Shown piece by piece: positions 51,705 through 60,890 of a stretch of 64,000 nucleotides of DNA (positions are counted from its first letter, which is position 1; each line of letters begins with the position of its first letter). This DNA comes from Chryseobacterium gregarium DSM 19109 (GTDB lineage Bacteria; Bacteroidota; Bacteroidia; Flavobacteriales; Weeksellaceae), in assembly GCF_000430845.1 (NCBI RefSeq), contig NZ_AUMU01000008.1:1-64000 (forward strand), in the 5' to 3' direction. The translations under genes were made by a program, and so were the position numbers. The notes under the pieces are model-generated. The model ran no database searches, was not told the DNA's origin, and saw only the letters and a program-made list of their open reading frames with translations.

Positions 51705-52354
51705 CTAAAAATTAAAACAACCAATACATTTAACAAATAAGCTTATTCCACCGTTAGAATATTCTGTCATAATACAGTTGTCATCTGTTTTAATATCTTT
51801 TTGTTTAAAAGCATTCCCCATCATCATGAAAGGTTTTGCAAAGCTCATCATATCATCGGCTGTAATTACACAAATTGGTGAGGTTTCCGTTTTCCCCGTT
51901 CCGCTTTCATCGATCGTTTTAATGATTTTATTATTCTGGAATACACATATTTCCGCTTTAGTTTTTTCTCCAATCGCATTATATATATATTTACCATTGA
52001 AACTAATATATCCTTATTTAATGCGCCTTTATTATATGCAGCTTCTGTTGTTGCTAATATTTTTTGAGCCTTGCCTTTTGATATTCCCTTTCTTGAGGCA
52101 ATCTTCCAAATTTCATCATAATCTTTATTGTAATCAGATAAGCTATATTCTGTATTGACAAACCGGCTTCCATAATAAAGTTGGTTCATTTCTTACTGAG
52201 TAAGCTTTGAAGGATCTTTTTTAAAGATTTCGAGATATTCGTAAAAATATTTCTGGGGGTTTTCGATAACGTTCTTCTTTATTTCCTCCACATTAATCTG
52301 AGAAAAAAACAGCAGCGAATGAATTACCAGCAGTAAAACAAATATTTTTTTCAA
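51705..52354 (-). pseudogene. Decayed DUF4919-like exported protein gene
   Basis: Reading from a TTG at 52354, the frame encodes a signal peptide (KKIFVLLLVIHSLLFFS) and ENPQKYFYEYLEIFKKDPSK, then hits TAA (52193-52195). After the stop the same frame continues as EMNQLYYGSRFVNTEYSLSD to about 52013, where one missing base shifts it. The next frame carries GYISFNGKYIYNAIGEKT and runs to TAG at 51705 (SLFVKCIGCFNF). The reconstituted protein is about 215 residues, near the size of the intact DUF4919 gene at 53692, whose LYYGRNF block matches LYYGSRF. So a paralogue with an in-frame stop and a frameshift. Confidence 0.7.
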
Positions 52355-52384
52355 GGTAAATACTTTTATGTAATGTATAAATAA

Positions 52385-53665
52385 TTATTGCTCTTCTTTT
52401 AAAGCAACAGTCTCCAATTCTTCTTCTTCTTTCGCAATTTTATTCGGATTCGCTACTTTTGCAATGGTAAGCCCCTGAACGATAATCGAAAATACCACCA
52501 CACAATATGTGATGCTCAAAATAATTTCGCTGTATTCATTTTTCGGAATAGACATCGCCAGAGCAATAGAAACACCGCCCCGGATCCCTCCCCAGACCAA
52601 AACTTTTACGGTCTGCGGACTGAAGGTTCTCTTCATAAACTTGGTGGGTCCCCAGATAGAAATTACCCTGGCCAGTAAAACAATAACAATAGCAACTAAG
52701 CCCGGAACAACAAAATGTTTTAAATCCTTGATCATCAATAATTCAAAACCAATAAACAGGAACAGAACCGCATTCAGGATCTCATCAATCAACTCCCAGA
52801 ATTTGATCAGATAATCCTGAGTAATGGATTTCATTTTGAACTTAACATTGAAATTCCCCATAAACAATCCTGCCGCAACCATGGTAAGAGGCCCAGAAAT
52901 ATGCATCTGTCTTGCAATAAGATAACCTCCCATGACTACAGACAGTGTTACCAGGACAGAAATAATATAGTCATCTACCTCACGCATCAGCCTGGAAGTG
53001 ATCCAGCCCAGAACAACCCCCAGAAGCAAGCCTCCGCCCGCTTCTTTCAGTAGCAGCAAGCCTATGCTTTCAAGCCCCAGATCCACTTCTTTTCCAATGG
53101 CCAGCTGCAATACGACCGAAAATATAACAACGGCCATACCGTCATTAAAAAGAGATTCTCCCGCTACTTTTGTCTCCAATGATTTTGAAACATTTGCCTG
53201 CTTTAAAATACTTAGGACAGCAACAGGATCAGTCGGTGAAATTAAGGCTCCGAAAAGGAGACAGTAGATAAAAGGTAAATGAATTCCCAGAAATGGCAAA
53301 AGATAAAACATTCCGAATCCTACCACAAAAGTGGAAATAACCACTCCCAGGGTGGAAAAAATCAGCACAGGCCGGAACTGTTCCTTGAGATCGTCTAAAT
53401 TAATATGGATACCTCCTGCAAAGAGAAGAAAATTAAGCATGGCTCCCATCAGGACTTCCGTAAAATCAATGCTGCTCATCAGGCTGTGAAGGTGCCTGAA
53501 TGTCCTGGGTAAAAATGTTTCCCCGAAGGAAACTAAAATAATAGAAACCACTATGGCAATAACCATAATCCCGATGGTACTGGGAAGTTTCAGAAATCTG
53601 TAATTAAGATATGCGAATATGGATGCTAAAACGATTAAAGCTGAAAATGAATAATATAATTCCAC
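52385..53665 (-). CDS. Sodium/proton antiporter, CPA1 family
   Basis: The 426-residue inner-membrane antiporter exchanges Na+ (or K+) for H+. Twelve or more helices are visible. The ion-site motif in SPTDPVAVLSILKQANV and the GESLFNDGMAVVIF block with the paired Asn-Asp are intact, as is the late RGGVSIALAMSIP. A short acidic tail (KEEEELETVALKEEQ) follows the last helix and could be regulatory. It lies between two DUF4919-type genes on the same strand, one intact upstream and one decayed downstream. Confidence 0.92.
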   Translation of the reverse strand: MELYYSFSALIVLASIFAYLNYRFLKLPSTIGIMVIAIVVSIILVSFGETFLPRTFRHLHSLMSSIDFTEVLMGAMLNFLLFAGGIHINLDDLKEQFRPVLIFSTLGVVISTFVVGFGMFYLLPFLGIHLPFIYCLLFGALISPTDPVAVLSILKQANVSKSLETKVAGESLFNDGMAVVIFSVVLQLAIGKEVDLGLESIGLLLLKEAGGGLLLGVVLGWITSRLMREVDDYIISVLVTLSVVMGGYLIARQMHISGPLTMVAAGLFMGNFNVKFKMKSITQDYLIKFWELIDEILNAVLFLFIGFELLMIKDLKHFVVPGLVAIVIVLLARVISIWGPTKFMKRTFSPQTVKVLVWGGIRGGVSIALAMSIPKNEYSEIILSITYCVVVFSIIVQGLTIAKVANPNKIAKEEEELETVALKEEQ

Positions 53666-53691
53666 TAAGCTGTTTTTAAAATTTATTTAAA

Positions 53692-54321
53692 TTAATAATC
53701 TATATACAGTACTTTTATGTACACTTTGGTAATGTCTTTTTCCCAGATGTCAAGGATTCCGTCTTTCAAGGATTTTGACCCTCTGGTATATTCTTTTCCG
53801 ATATTCAGGATATTTAATAAGATATATTCATCACCTACGGAATTTACCAGGAAAGGGGTTTTTTCAGATTTTCCGTCACCGGAACCTTTTACAGCATCTG
53901 TCAGTAGCCTGAACTGGTCAAGGTGATGGATAAAATTCTTCCCGTCTTTTTTTGAGTCATACGCTTGCATTAAGATCAGGAGAATGTCAAGATTTGTCGG
54001 ATCCCTGTTATATAAAATTTCCCCCTGTCTGATGCACTCATCGAAGTTCCCGTTTTTAAATGCTTCTGCCAGGGTTTTAAAGTCATCATCAGTGGTTGAT
54101 ACCAGATCTTTTCTGAAATTTCTTCCGTAATAAAGATGCTGCGCTTCTACCGTATCCAGAGATTTAGGATAGGCTTTGTACTTAAAAATCAATTTCTCGT
54201 AATGGTACGGAGATTTTTCACTTTTAAGGTTTTTTTCGATAGCTTTAAAACTGGTATTGGCATGCTGGCCGAAACTGAGAGCGGAAATCAGAAACAGCAG
54301 AAGAAAAAAGTAATGTTTCAT
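53692..54321 (-). CDS. DUF4919 family exported protein
   Basis: The 209-residue protein has a signal peptide (FFLLLFLISALSFG) and a helical repeat-like body with the family landmark EAQHLYYGRNFRKDL. DAYDSKKDG-type turns and LDILLILMQAYDSK suggest TPR-like helices. Function is unknown. Its ATG overlaps the last base of hflX, so the two may be cotranscribed. The decayed gene at 51705-52354 is its likely paralogue. Confidence 0.8.
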   Translation of the reverse strand: MKHYFFLLLFLISALSFGQHANTSFKAIEKNLKSEKSPYHYEKLIFKYKAYPKSLDTVEAQHLYYGRNFRKDLVSTTDDDFKTLAEAFKNGNFDECIRQGEILYNRDPTNLDILLILMQAYDSKKDGKNFIHHLDQFRLLTDAVKGSGDGKSEKTPFLVNSVGDEYILLNILNIGKEYTRGSKSLKDGILDIWEKDITKVYIKVLYIDY

Positions 54322-55547
54322 TAATCTTTTTTGTGTTCTTCGTCGTCGTTATCGAAGTATTCGAAAAGGAAATCATTGTATGGGAATCTTGAAATATGGA
54401 TTTTCATTACCTCATCATAGATCATTTTTTTCATATCCGGGAAGTTTTCTTTCGTTAAAGCTGAAATGAAAACGGTAGGATATTTAGATTTTGCCATCCA
54501 GGTATTCGTCCATTCTTCCAGAGAAATATTTTTTCTGGTAGTCGGGGTCAGGTCGTCTTCATCCTTTTTATCATAGCTGAAATCGTCTATTTTATTGAAA
54601 ACCATGATCATCGGTTTCTGATGCGCATTGATTTCCATTAAAATCTGATTTACGGAATCAATATGGTCTTCAAAACTTTCATGGGAAATATCCACGACAT
54701 GGATCAGGAGGTCTGCTTCACGTACTTCATCCAACGTTGATTTGAACGATTCTACCAGCTGGGTCGGCAGTTTCCGTATGAATCCTACCGTATCCGTTAG
54801 CAAAAATGGCAGATTCCCGATGACAACTTTTCTTACAGTCGTGTCCAGTGTAGCAAACAGTTTATTTTCCGCAAAGACTTCGGATTTTGAAAGGGCATTC
54901 ATCAACGTGGATTTTCCAACATTCGTATATCCTACCAAAGCGGCACGCACTACTTTGCCTCTGTTGTTCCGCTGCGTAGCCATTTGTTTATCAATGGTTT
55001 TCAGCTTGTCCTTAAGCAAAGAGATCCTGTCACGGATAATACGCCTGTCAGTTTCGATTTCCGTTTCCCCCGGCCCTCTCATCCCGATTCCCCCTTTCTG
55101 GCGTTCAAGGTGGGTCCACATTCTGGTCAGTCGCGGTAAAAGGTACTGGTACTGTGCCAGCTCAACCTGTGTTCTGGCATAAGAAGTCTGGGCTCTCTGG
55201 GCAAAAATATCAAGGATAAGATTAGTCCTGTCAAGGATTTTTACCTCTATTTCTTTTTCTAAATTTTTAAGTTGGGAAGGTGACAATTCATCATCAAAAA
55301 TGATGGTTCCTATTTCGTTTTCCTTTACGTATTCTTTTATTTCCTGAGCTTTTCCGCTTCCTATAAAGGTTTTGGAGTCAGGCTGTGTTAATTTCTGGGT
55401 AAAACGTCTGTCTACTGTAGCTCCGGCTGTAAAAGCAAGGAACTCCAGCTCATCCATATATTCAATTAGCTTTTCCTCATCCTGATTCTGTGTAATAACA
55501 CCCACCAAAATAGCTTTCTCGTAATTATGTTCTTTCTTTTCTAGCAT
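54321..55547 (-). CDS. hflX: GTPase HflX
   Basis: HflX is a ribosome-associated GTPase that splits stalled or heat-stressed 70S ribosomes. The 408-residue protein has the N-terminal HflX domain with TFIGSGKAQEIKEYVKE and the glycine-rich segment RQKGGIGMRGPGETEIETDR. The G domain follows with G1 GYTNVGKS, G3 DTVGF and G4 NKID. A short C-terminal extension (DNDDEEHKKD) is acidic. Family length is normal. It shares one base with the DUF4919 gene. Confidence 0.95.
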   Translation of the reverse strand: MLEKKEHNYEKAILVGVITQNQDEEKLIEYMDELEFLAFTAGATVDRRFTQKLTQPDSKTFIGSGKAQEIKEYVKENEIGTIIFDDELSPSQLKNLEKEIEVKILDRTNLILDIFAQRAQTSYARTQVELAQYQYLLPRLTRMWTHLERQKGGIGMRGPGETEIETDRRIIRDRISLLKDKLKTIDKQMATQRNNRGKVVRAALVGYTNVGKSTLMNALSKSEVFAENKLFATLDTTVRKVVIGNLPFLLTDTVGFIRKLPTQLVESFKSTLDEVREADLLIHVVDISHESFEDHIDSVNQILMEINAHQKPMIMVFNKIDDFSYDKKDEDDLTPTTRKNISLEEWTNTWMAKSKYPTVFISALTKENFPDMKKMIYDEVMKIHISRFPYNDFLFEYFDNDDEEHKKD

Positions 55548-55680
55548 TAGGTTCTATCTATAATTGTAAGATTTACAAGATAGCATTTTTAATGAAAAAA
55601 ACCAAAATGAATTTTTATTGTCATAGGAACAATATGAGTTTGATGATAAATAGTAAGAATATTAATTTAATCCAATAAAA

Positions 55681-56115
55681 CTAATCCCAGTCTGTCGCCA
55701 CGAATCTCATGGTATTTCCCTGATCATCCTTTAATATTAAAAAATGGCCTTCAACAGAGTAGGCAGTCATATTTTTAAAGCTTTTTGAAAAGTCATCTTC
55801 CAGTTTCATGTCGGGGCAGGCCATCATTGTTGAACCCAGTCCTGAAATTTTCAGCTTACCCTTATCTTTGAATTCAGCAGAAAAAAACATCCTGTTGCAT
55901 CCTGTAAAAGCACTTCCTTTGATTTTCCCGTGTTCAACAGGTGCTGTCAGATTGATGCCTGCTTTATGTTTCATTAAATCCTGTTTGGCGTAATCTTTAA
56001 AAGAAACCAGCATCCATTCCCTCTGAAGCTGTGGATTTTTAATGATAAGGGAAGAACAGCTGATCATAAACCCGGTACATAAAACAATCAAAACGGTAAG
56101 CATTATCTTATTCAT
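55681..56115 (-). CDS. META-domain lipoprotein (HslJ-like)
   Basis: The 144-residue lipoprotein has a signal ending ISC (Cys 20). The mature domain is META/HslJ: REWMLVSFKDY, FTGCNRMFFSAEF with the GCNR motif, and ISGLGSTMMACPDM, which are very typical. Such proteins are linked to heat-shock or novobiocin tolerance in E. coli, though mechanism is unknown. It is divergent from the S46 peptidase. Confidence 0.87.
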   Translation of the reverse strand: MNKIMLTVLIVLCTGFMISCSSLIIKNPQLQREWMLVSFKDYAKQDLMKHKAGINLTAPVEHGKIKGSAFTGCNRMFFSAEFKDKGKLKISGLGSTMMACPDMKLEDDFSKSFKNMTAYSVEGHFLILKDDQGNTMRFVATDWD

Positions 56116-56202
56116 AACATGCTCAGATCCATTTTCATACCATCACAGACATGAAACCGTAAAAAAATTAGTAAATTAGCGACACAAAAATTATTTTATA
56201 AA

Positions 56203-58404
56203 ATGAAAAGAATACTTCTACTATTCACTTTCCTTTTAAGTTTTGTCCAGATGAGGGCTGACGAGGGAATGTGGCTGTTAATGCTCGTGAAAAGACTTAA
56301 TGGTGTAGATATGCAAAAAGAAGGTTTGCATCTTACACCAGAGGAAATTTATTCGGTTAATAACTCAAGCTTAAAAGACGCGATCGTGAGCTTCGGCGGT
56401 TTTTGTACCGGAGAAATTGTTTCCGGACAGGGTCTTATTTTTACCAACCACCATTGCGGATACGGTGCTGTTGCTGCGGCTTCAACACCTGAAAAAGATT
56501 ATCTGAAGAATGGTTTCTGGGCCATGAAGCAAAAGGATGAATTTAATGCAAAAGATCTGTACGTAAGATTTTTGGTAAGAATGGATGATGCTACGCAAAG
56601 GATCAATTCTAAACTTAACAATAAAATGTCTGCTGCAGATAGAAAAGCGGTGATTGATGCTGAAACAAAAGCAATCCAGTCTGAAAACTCCGAAAACGGA
56701 AAATACACTGTCGTAGTGAAAGATTTCTTTAACGGAAACGAATTTTATTATTTTGTATACCAGGATTATAAAGATATCAGATTGGTAGGCGCACCGCCTT
56801 CATCATTAGGGAAATTCGGAGGAGACACGGATAACTGGGAATGGCCGAGACATACTGCAGACTTTACGGTTTTCAGAGTGTATGCTGATGCCGCAGGAAA
56901 CCCTGCAGAATTTGCTCCGACCAATGTTCCATTAAAGCCTAAACATTTTTTGCCTGTTTCTCTTAAAGGCGTAAAGCCGGGTGATTTCTCTATGATTTTA
57001 GGATATCCGGGAAGAACCAACCGTTACTTAACTTCTTACGGAATCCAGCAAATGGTTAACAAAGACTATCCGGCCTGGGTGGAAGCTTCTAAATTAGCGA
57101 TGGACGTTATGAAGAAGTATATGGACAAAGACAAGGCAACGCAGCTTAATTATGCCTCTCAGTATGCCTCTGTAGCCAACTACTGGAAGAACAGACAGGG
57201 AACTATCGATGCCGTTATTAAAAACGGAACGATTGCAGATAAGCAAAAACTGGAAGGAACATTCAAAACATGGGCGGTACAGCCGGCAAATGTGGTTGAA
57301 TATGAAACCGTACTGGATGATCTAGCCATCTATTACAAGCAGACTTCCGACAGAAATGTTGAAAGAAACTATATGTCCCAGCTCTCCAGAAATTCCAAGT
57401 ATTTTATGCTGGCATTACAGGTAGGAGGTGTTCTTAAAGCCTATGCAGAACAGGATATGAATGGCAGACTGGCCATGAAACCTAAAGTGGAGGCAGCGCT
57501 GAAGTCCGCTTACGAAAACATCAATACCAAACTTGAAGGTGAAATGATGAATTCTATGGTTAACCTTTATCAGCAAAAAGTAAATAAAGACGTGGCTTCT
57601 GAAACCATTATGGGACTGGATGCAAATACGCTTTCCAATATAGCGTATTCTTCAATATTTGCAAACAAGGCTTCCGCAACCAATTTTGTATTGAATCCGG
57701 ACCGTTTAAAATTAGATGCAGACCCGCTTTGGAAAATCGCCAACGGAATTATAGCTGATCAGAGACTTTCAGCAGAAAGATTCGTGAAAATTGATGATAA
57801 TTTTGCTAAAAACAGCAGATTATTTTTAGCCGGTTTAATGAAAGCGATGCCTGAGAAGAAATTCTATCCGGATGCCAACTCTACCATGAGACTTACCTAT
57901 GGTACTGTAACCACATTGCCGGTAAGAACAGACAGAAACTATTTCGGGGTTACGGATAACTACTATACCGATATGACCGGTCTTGTAGGGAAATATAAGA
58001 AAGGGGATGAAGAGTTTGATCTTCCTCAAAGGGTGATCGACCTGTATAACCTTAAAGATTTCGGACAGTATGCGGATGCGAAAGGATATATGCCTGTCAA
58101 TTTCCTTTCAGACAATGATATTACGGGAGGTAACTCAGGTTCTCCAGTGATTGATGCAGACGGAAACCTTATCGGTATTGCATTCGACGGAAACAGTGAA
58201 GCATTGAGCGGAGATATCGTTTTCGAACCGGAATGGCAGAAAACCATTAACGTAGACGTTCGTTTTGTTCTTTGGACAATCGACAAATATGCCGGTGCCA
58301 GAAGGCTGATTGACGAATTACAATTGGTAAAAGACGAAAATACGCCTGCCGATACCAAAACAAAAATGCCTAAGGCAACACCTGCTAAAGGCAAGAAAAA
58401 ATAA
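56203..58404 (+). CDS. S46 family dipeptidyl-peptidase, DPP7-like
   Basis: This exported or periplasmic serine peptidase removes dipeptides from the N-terminus of oligopeptides, giving nutrients in asaccharolytic Bacteroidota. The 733-residue protein has a signal peptide (ILLLFTFLLSFVQMRA) and mature start DEGMW. The triad residues lie in IFTNHHCGYGAV (His), DNWEWPRHT (Asp) and ITGGNSGSPVIDADG (Ser). The residue after FD in IGIAFDGNSEAL is Gly, the position that is Arg in acidic-specific DPP11, so DPP7-like preference for hydrophobic or neutral residues is expected. A strong terminator follows. Confidence 0.93.
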   Translation: MKRILLLFTFLLSFVQMRADEGMWLLMLVKRLNGVDMQKEGLHLTPEEIYSVNNSSLKDAIVSFGGFCTGEIVSGQGLIFTNHHCGYGAVAAASTPEKDYLKNGFWAMKQKDEFNAKDLYVRFLVRMDDATQRINSKLNNKMSAADRKAVIDAETKAIQSENSENGKYTVVVKDFFNGNEFYYFVYQDYKDIRLVGAPPSSLGKFGGDTDNWEWPRHTADFTVFRVYADAAGNPAEFAPTNVPLKPKHFLPVSLKGVKPGDFSMILGYPGRTNRYLTSYGIQQMVNKDYPAWVEASKLAMDVMKKYMDKDKATQLNYASQYASVANYWKNRQGTIDAVIKNGTIADKQKLEGTFKTWAVQPANVVEYETVLDDLAIYYKQTSDRNVERNYMSQLSRNSKYFMLALQVGGVLKAYAEQDMNGRLAMKPKVEAALKSAYENINTKLEGEMMNSMVNLYQQKVNKDVASETIMGLDANTLSNIAYSSIFANKASATNFVLNPDRLKLDADPLWKIANGIIADQRLSAERFVKIDDNFAKNSRLFLAGLMKAMPEKKFYPDANSTMRLTYGTVTTLPVRTDRNYFGVTDNYYTDMTGLVGKYKKGDEEFDLPQRVIDLYNLKDFGQYADAKGYMPVNFLSDNDITGGNSGSPVIDADGNLIGIAFDGNSEALSGDIVFEPEWQKTINVDVRFVLWTIDKYAGARRLIDELQLVKDENTPADTKTKMPKATPAKGKKK

Positions 58405-58424
58405 TCTTTATTGATCTGTTTTAT

Positions 58425-58456
58425 AACCCGCGAAAGTTTTCTTTCGCGGGTTTTTT
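58425..58456 (+). terminator. Terminator of the S46 peptidase gene
   Basis: AACCCGCGAAAG (58425-58436) and CTTTCGCGGGTT (58441-58452) form a perfect 12-bp stem with a T4 loop, followed by TTTT. Confidence 0.9.
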
Positions 58457-58518
58457 ATGATTAAAAGTCAGAAACCAAATAAAAAAAAGAAGAGAACGAC
58501 TGTGAATTTCTGTGGTTA

Positions 58519-58833
58519 TTAAACTTTTAACTCTGCCTGGAGATGCTGTTCTGCTCCTCCGTTGATGATGACGACAGAATCTCCGATATGATTGATTTTT
58601 ACTCCGAGATCATTCAGGGTTTCCTTGAAATAGCCTTTGTCTTCATCTTCTGAAACCGTATTTTTCTGCCATATAAATTCCGCAGATTGCCCTCCGGTGT
58701 TTTTCAATATTAATTTTTTAAACTTTGAAGGTCTGACGCTGATGCTGACCACTAAGCTTTCATGGGCCGCAAAATAATTATCAGATAATAAACTGATTGA
58801 AGTGAGCTCCTGCTGTTCTTGATTGATTTCCAT
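58519..58833 (-). CDS. Hypothetical small soluble protein
   Basis: The 104-residue protein has no signal or membrane segment and is not recognised. It has a Gln/Glu-rich start (MEINQEQQELTS) and alternating beta-strand-like segments (SLVVSISVRPSKFKKLIL, VVIINGGAEQHLQAEL), so it may be a small beta protein. Its upstream region carries a -7 box and a palindrome. A diverged copy of that arrangement precedes the beta-helix gene at 60815, and each is preceded by a comM 3' end. Confidence 0.55.
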   Translation of the reverse strand: MEINQEQQELTSISLLSDNYFAAHESLVVSISVRPSKFKKLILKNTGGQSAEFIWQKNTVSEDEDKGYFKETLNDLGVKINHIGDSVVIINGGAEQHLQAELKV

Positions 58834-58873
58834 ACTTTCAGATGTATTCTGATTTGATTTAATGTTCTGATTG

Positions 58874-58908
58874 CAAACATAGCGATGTGAAACGACAAAA
58901 CGTGTCGT
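58874..58908 (-). promoter_or_regulatory. -7 box and ACGACA/TGTCGT palindrome upstream of the small hypothetical gene
   Basis: On the minus strand TATGTTTG (58874-58881) fits TAnnTTTG. Just upstream (plus 58892-58908) ACGACA and TGTCGT form an inverted repeat with a 5-nt centre, placed where the -33 region would be. A related sequence with a -7-like GATCTTTG and CGAC/GTCG palindrome stands at 60857-60887, before the beta-helix gene. Confidence 0.5.
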
Positions 58909-58997
58909 AAAATATTTTAATCAAAAAATAATCCAGATAATTGATTCTTATCGGCTTTTATATTAGCATAAATAATTAATATTAAGGGCGATATTGA

Positions 58998-59350
58998 TAT
59001 CATGCATTCCAGAATTCCCGGTCTAAGCTTCGGTACTGTATTGCTTCAGAGACATGCTGGGAAAGGATATCTTCAGATTCTTCAAGATCGGCAATGGTTC
59101 GGGCTACTTTTAAAATTCTGTCATAAGCTCTTGCAGAAAGGTTAAGCTTTTCCATAGCCATTTTGATGAGGTTGAAAGAAGGTTCATCCAGGTGGCAGTA
59201 TTCTTCAATTTCTTTTGGTCCAATCTGGGCGTTGTAACTTATCTTTAACTCCTTATACCATTCCCGCTGGATTTCACGTCAATGCACGCTTTCTAATGTC
59301 CTCGCTTTTTTCACCTTTCCTCCGTTCAGTCAGTTGTTCGAATTTCCACA
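58998..59350. repeat. Direct repeat copy A of the comM 3' end
   Basis: This 353-nt stretch matches 60946-61302 at an offset of 1948 nt, with about 15 substitutions, one 5-nt deletion (near 59278) and one inserted T (by eye). The copy with intact comM is the other one. Confidence 0.85.
59000..59350 (-). pseudogene. Displaced comM 3' fragment
   Basis: The minus-strand reading is a remnant of the ComM C-terminus: [20 protein letters not shown], later [17 protein letters not shown], ending DREFWNA. About 93 codons from the TGA (59000-59002) remain open, then a 5-nt deletion shifts the frame and homology ends near 59350. Compared with intact ComM it differs at a few positions (H/N, P/S, ED/KH, W/R). 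It has no start codon and is a non-functional copy. Confidence 0.8.
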
Positions 59351-59452
59351 AGGAATTCATTAATAAATTTCCAGCATTTCAAAAAGCAATGTCAAATGCA
59401 CCATAAGTATAAGAGAGTACAGCCATTCATCTTTATAATCTATTGAATAAAA

Positions 59453-59482
59453 AAATCTGCTTCCCAAAACGAAAGCAGATTT
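59453..59482 (-). terminator. Terminator of the beta-helix protein gene
   Basis: AAATCTGCTT (59453-59462) and AAGCAGATTT (59473-59482) form a 10-bp stem; on the minus strand a run of T follows (plus A-run near 59448-59455). Confidence 0.75.
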
Positions 59483-59594
59483 CAGATAATATTCTCTTTA
59501 TTTATATCAGGTTTTTTATGGATCAAATTTACAAATCCATATTCGGCTATACTGTAAAATTAAAAAACTAATATATTATTATCTTTTCCAATTT

Positions 59595-60815
59595 TTAAAG
59601 AACAACTAGTGCATCCGAAGAAGTTTCATAATAATTACTATCAGTGTAGTGAATGTTATTAGTATTACCTCCGATTAATACAGCCGGCTTATCACCTGCA
59701 GGAGTAAATTCATTACCATTTAAAAATCCGTTTCCAATGAAATTCAGATATTTTTTTTCTGAGGTATTAGAAATTATGTAAAGGGAGGTGTAAATAGAAT
59801 TATTTAATCTGTTAAAACTATTTCCTATAAAATTAGCCGTTCCTCCAGCATTTAAGGTATAATATACATCAACTCCATTTGACGTTCCTTCAAAATAATT
59901 ATTTAAAAGGTTTAAACCAACTTTTCCATTAGCCGCATTAAATATAGCTTCTAATGCATTTCCTTTATTTCCTTCAAAACCACATCCATCAAACTTAACA
60001 TTATGAACATGATACAACTCGACACCTTTCACTGAATTTGAATTAAAATGACAATTGATGAAAGAGAGTAAGTTAGGGTTAGTAAGTAAGATATTATTGC
60101 TGCTATTATAGGCTGCGCTGTAGAATCCAGTATCTCCCCAGTGGGCTTTAACATTTTCAAACAAAGATGAACAAGTTTCCATCACTTGTACTCCTATATT
60201 AAATTTAAAAACTTCAATATCCTTCATGCTGATTTCCATAAGCTTACTGATGTAGATCCCAGCTCCTCCTGAGGACTGTGTAACATCCGGACGTCTGATG
60301 GAAAATCCTGATAATGTTAAATAATAAGGTGAATTATTATCCGAAATAAATCTAAGCCCTCCTGTAGAGCCTATTGAGCTGATAATTGTTAAATCAACCC
60401 CTGCGCCGATCAGCTGAAATCTTCTGGATATATTGGGAGAAACCATATTACATTCAATAGACCGAGAAATGATAATCTGTCCAATTGGCAATAATAACTT
60501 CCATCCGTTTTTACCACAAAAATCAAAGGCTCTTTGTAATGCATCTGAATCGTCAGTATTGCCATCCGCTTGTACTCCAAATATTTTTGCATTCAATGCT
60601 GTACCTGACAGAATATGGGTATTTACATAATAATCACTCCCTTTTTTTCTATAGATAATTCCATCTAACAAATTATCATTCATAGTAGAACCATTTAACC
60701 AGATGGATGTTTTAATAAAGTTTACATTTTCTTTGGTATAGCTATCTACTAAATGTACTAGGTTATCGTTAGGATAAGAGCTGTTAACGGCAAAAAAATC
60801 GTTTGTGTAAATCAT
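59595..60815 (-). CDS. Right-handed beta-helix protein, phage tail-spike/pectate-lyase-like
   Basis: The 406-residue protein is predicted to be a parallel beta-helix. The opening of the helix domain, AKIFGVQADGNTDDSDALQR near residue 75, is the pectate-lyase-3 type start common in tail spikes. Asn/Gly-rich rungs follow (LSFINCHFNSNSVKGVELYH, VKFDGCGFEGNKGNALEA, LNLLNNYFEGTSNGVDVYY). The N-terminal 70 residues (KTSIWLNGSTMNDNLLDGII) resemble adhesion domains of tail spikes. There is no signal peptide. It is alone, without other phage genes, between two copies of the comM 3' end, and carries its own promoter-like sequence and terminator. Function is unproven; binding or cleavage of a surface polysaccharide is plausible. 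Confidence 0.7.
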   Translation of the reverse strand: MIYTNDFFAVNSSYPNDNLVHLVDSYTKENVNFIKTSIWLNGSTMNDNLLDGIIYRKKGSDYYVNTHILSGTALNAKIFGVQADGNTDDSDALQRAFDFCGKNGWKLLLPIGQIIISRSIECNMVSPNISRRFQLIGAGVDLTIISSIGSTGGLRFISDNNSPYYLTLSGFSIRRPDVTQSSGGAGIYISKLMEISMKDIEVFKFNIGVQVMETCSSLFENVKAHWGDTGFYSAAYNSSNNILLTNPNLLSFINCHFNSNSVKGVELYHVHNVKFDGCGFEGNKGNALEAIFNAANGKVGLNLLNNYFEGTSNGVDVYYTLNAGGTANFIGNSFNRLNNSIYTSLYIISNTSEKKYLNFIGNGFLNGNEFTPAGDKPAVLIGGNTNNIHYTDSNYYETSSDALVVL

Positions 60816-60856
60816 AATACTTGCTTTAAAAATTAATTACTTATGTTTTTATAATG

Positions 60857-60890
60857 CAAAGATCATAAGCCAATGCGACAAAAGTCGTCG
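60857..60890 (-). promoter_or_regulatory. Promoter-like sequence with CGAC/GTCG palindrome upstream of the beta-helix gene
   Basis: On the plus strand CAAAGATC (60857-60864, minus GATCTTTG, one base off TAnnTTTG) is followed by CGACAAAAGTCG (60876-60887). The segment CGACAAAA..(G)TCGTAAAAT aligns with 58893-58913 upstream of the small hypothetical gene with three mismatches in 21. Confidence 0.45.

Noticed and set aside
59215..59406. 63-codon plus-strand frame across the comM fragment
   Set aside because: It is antisense to the displaced comM 3' end and has no family resemblance.
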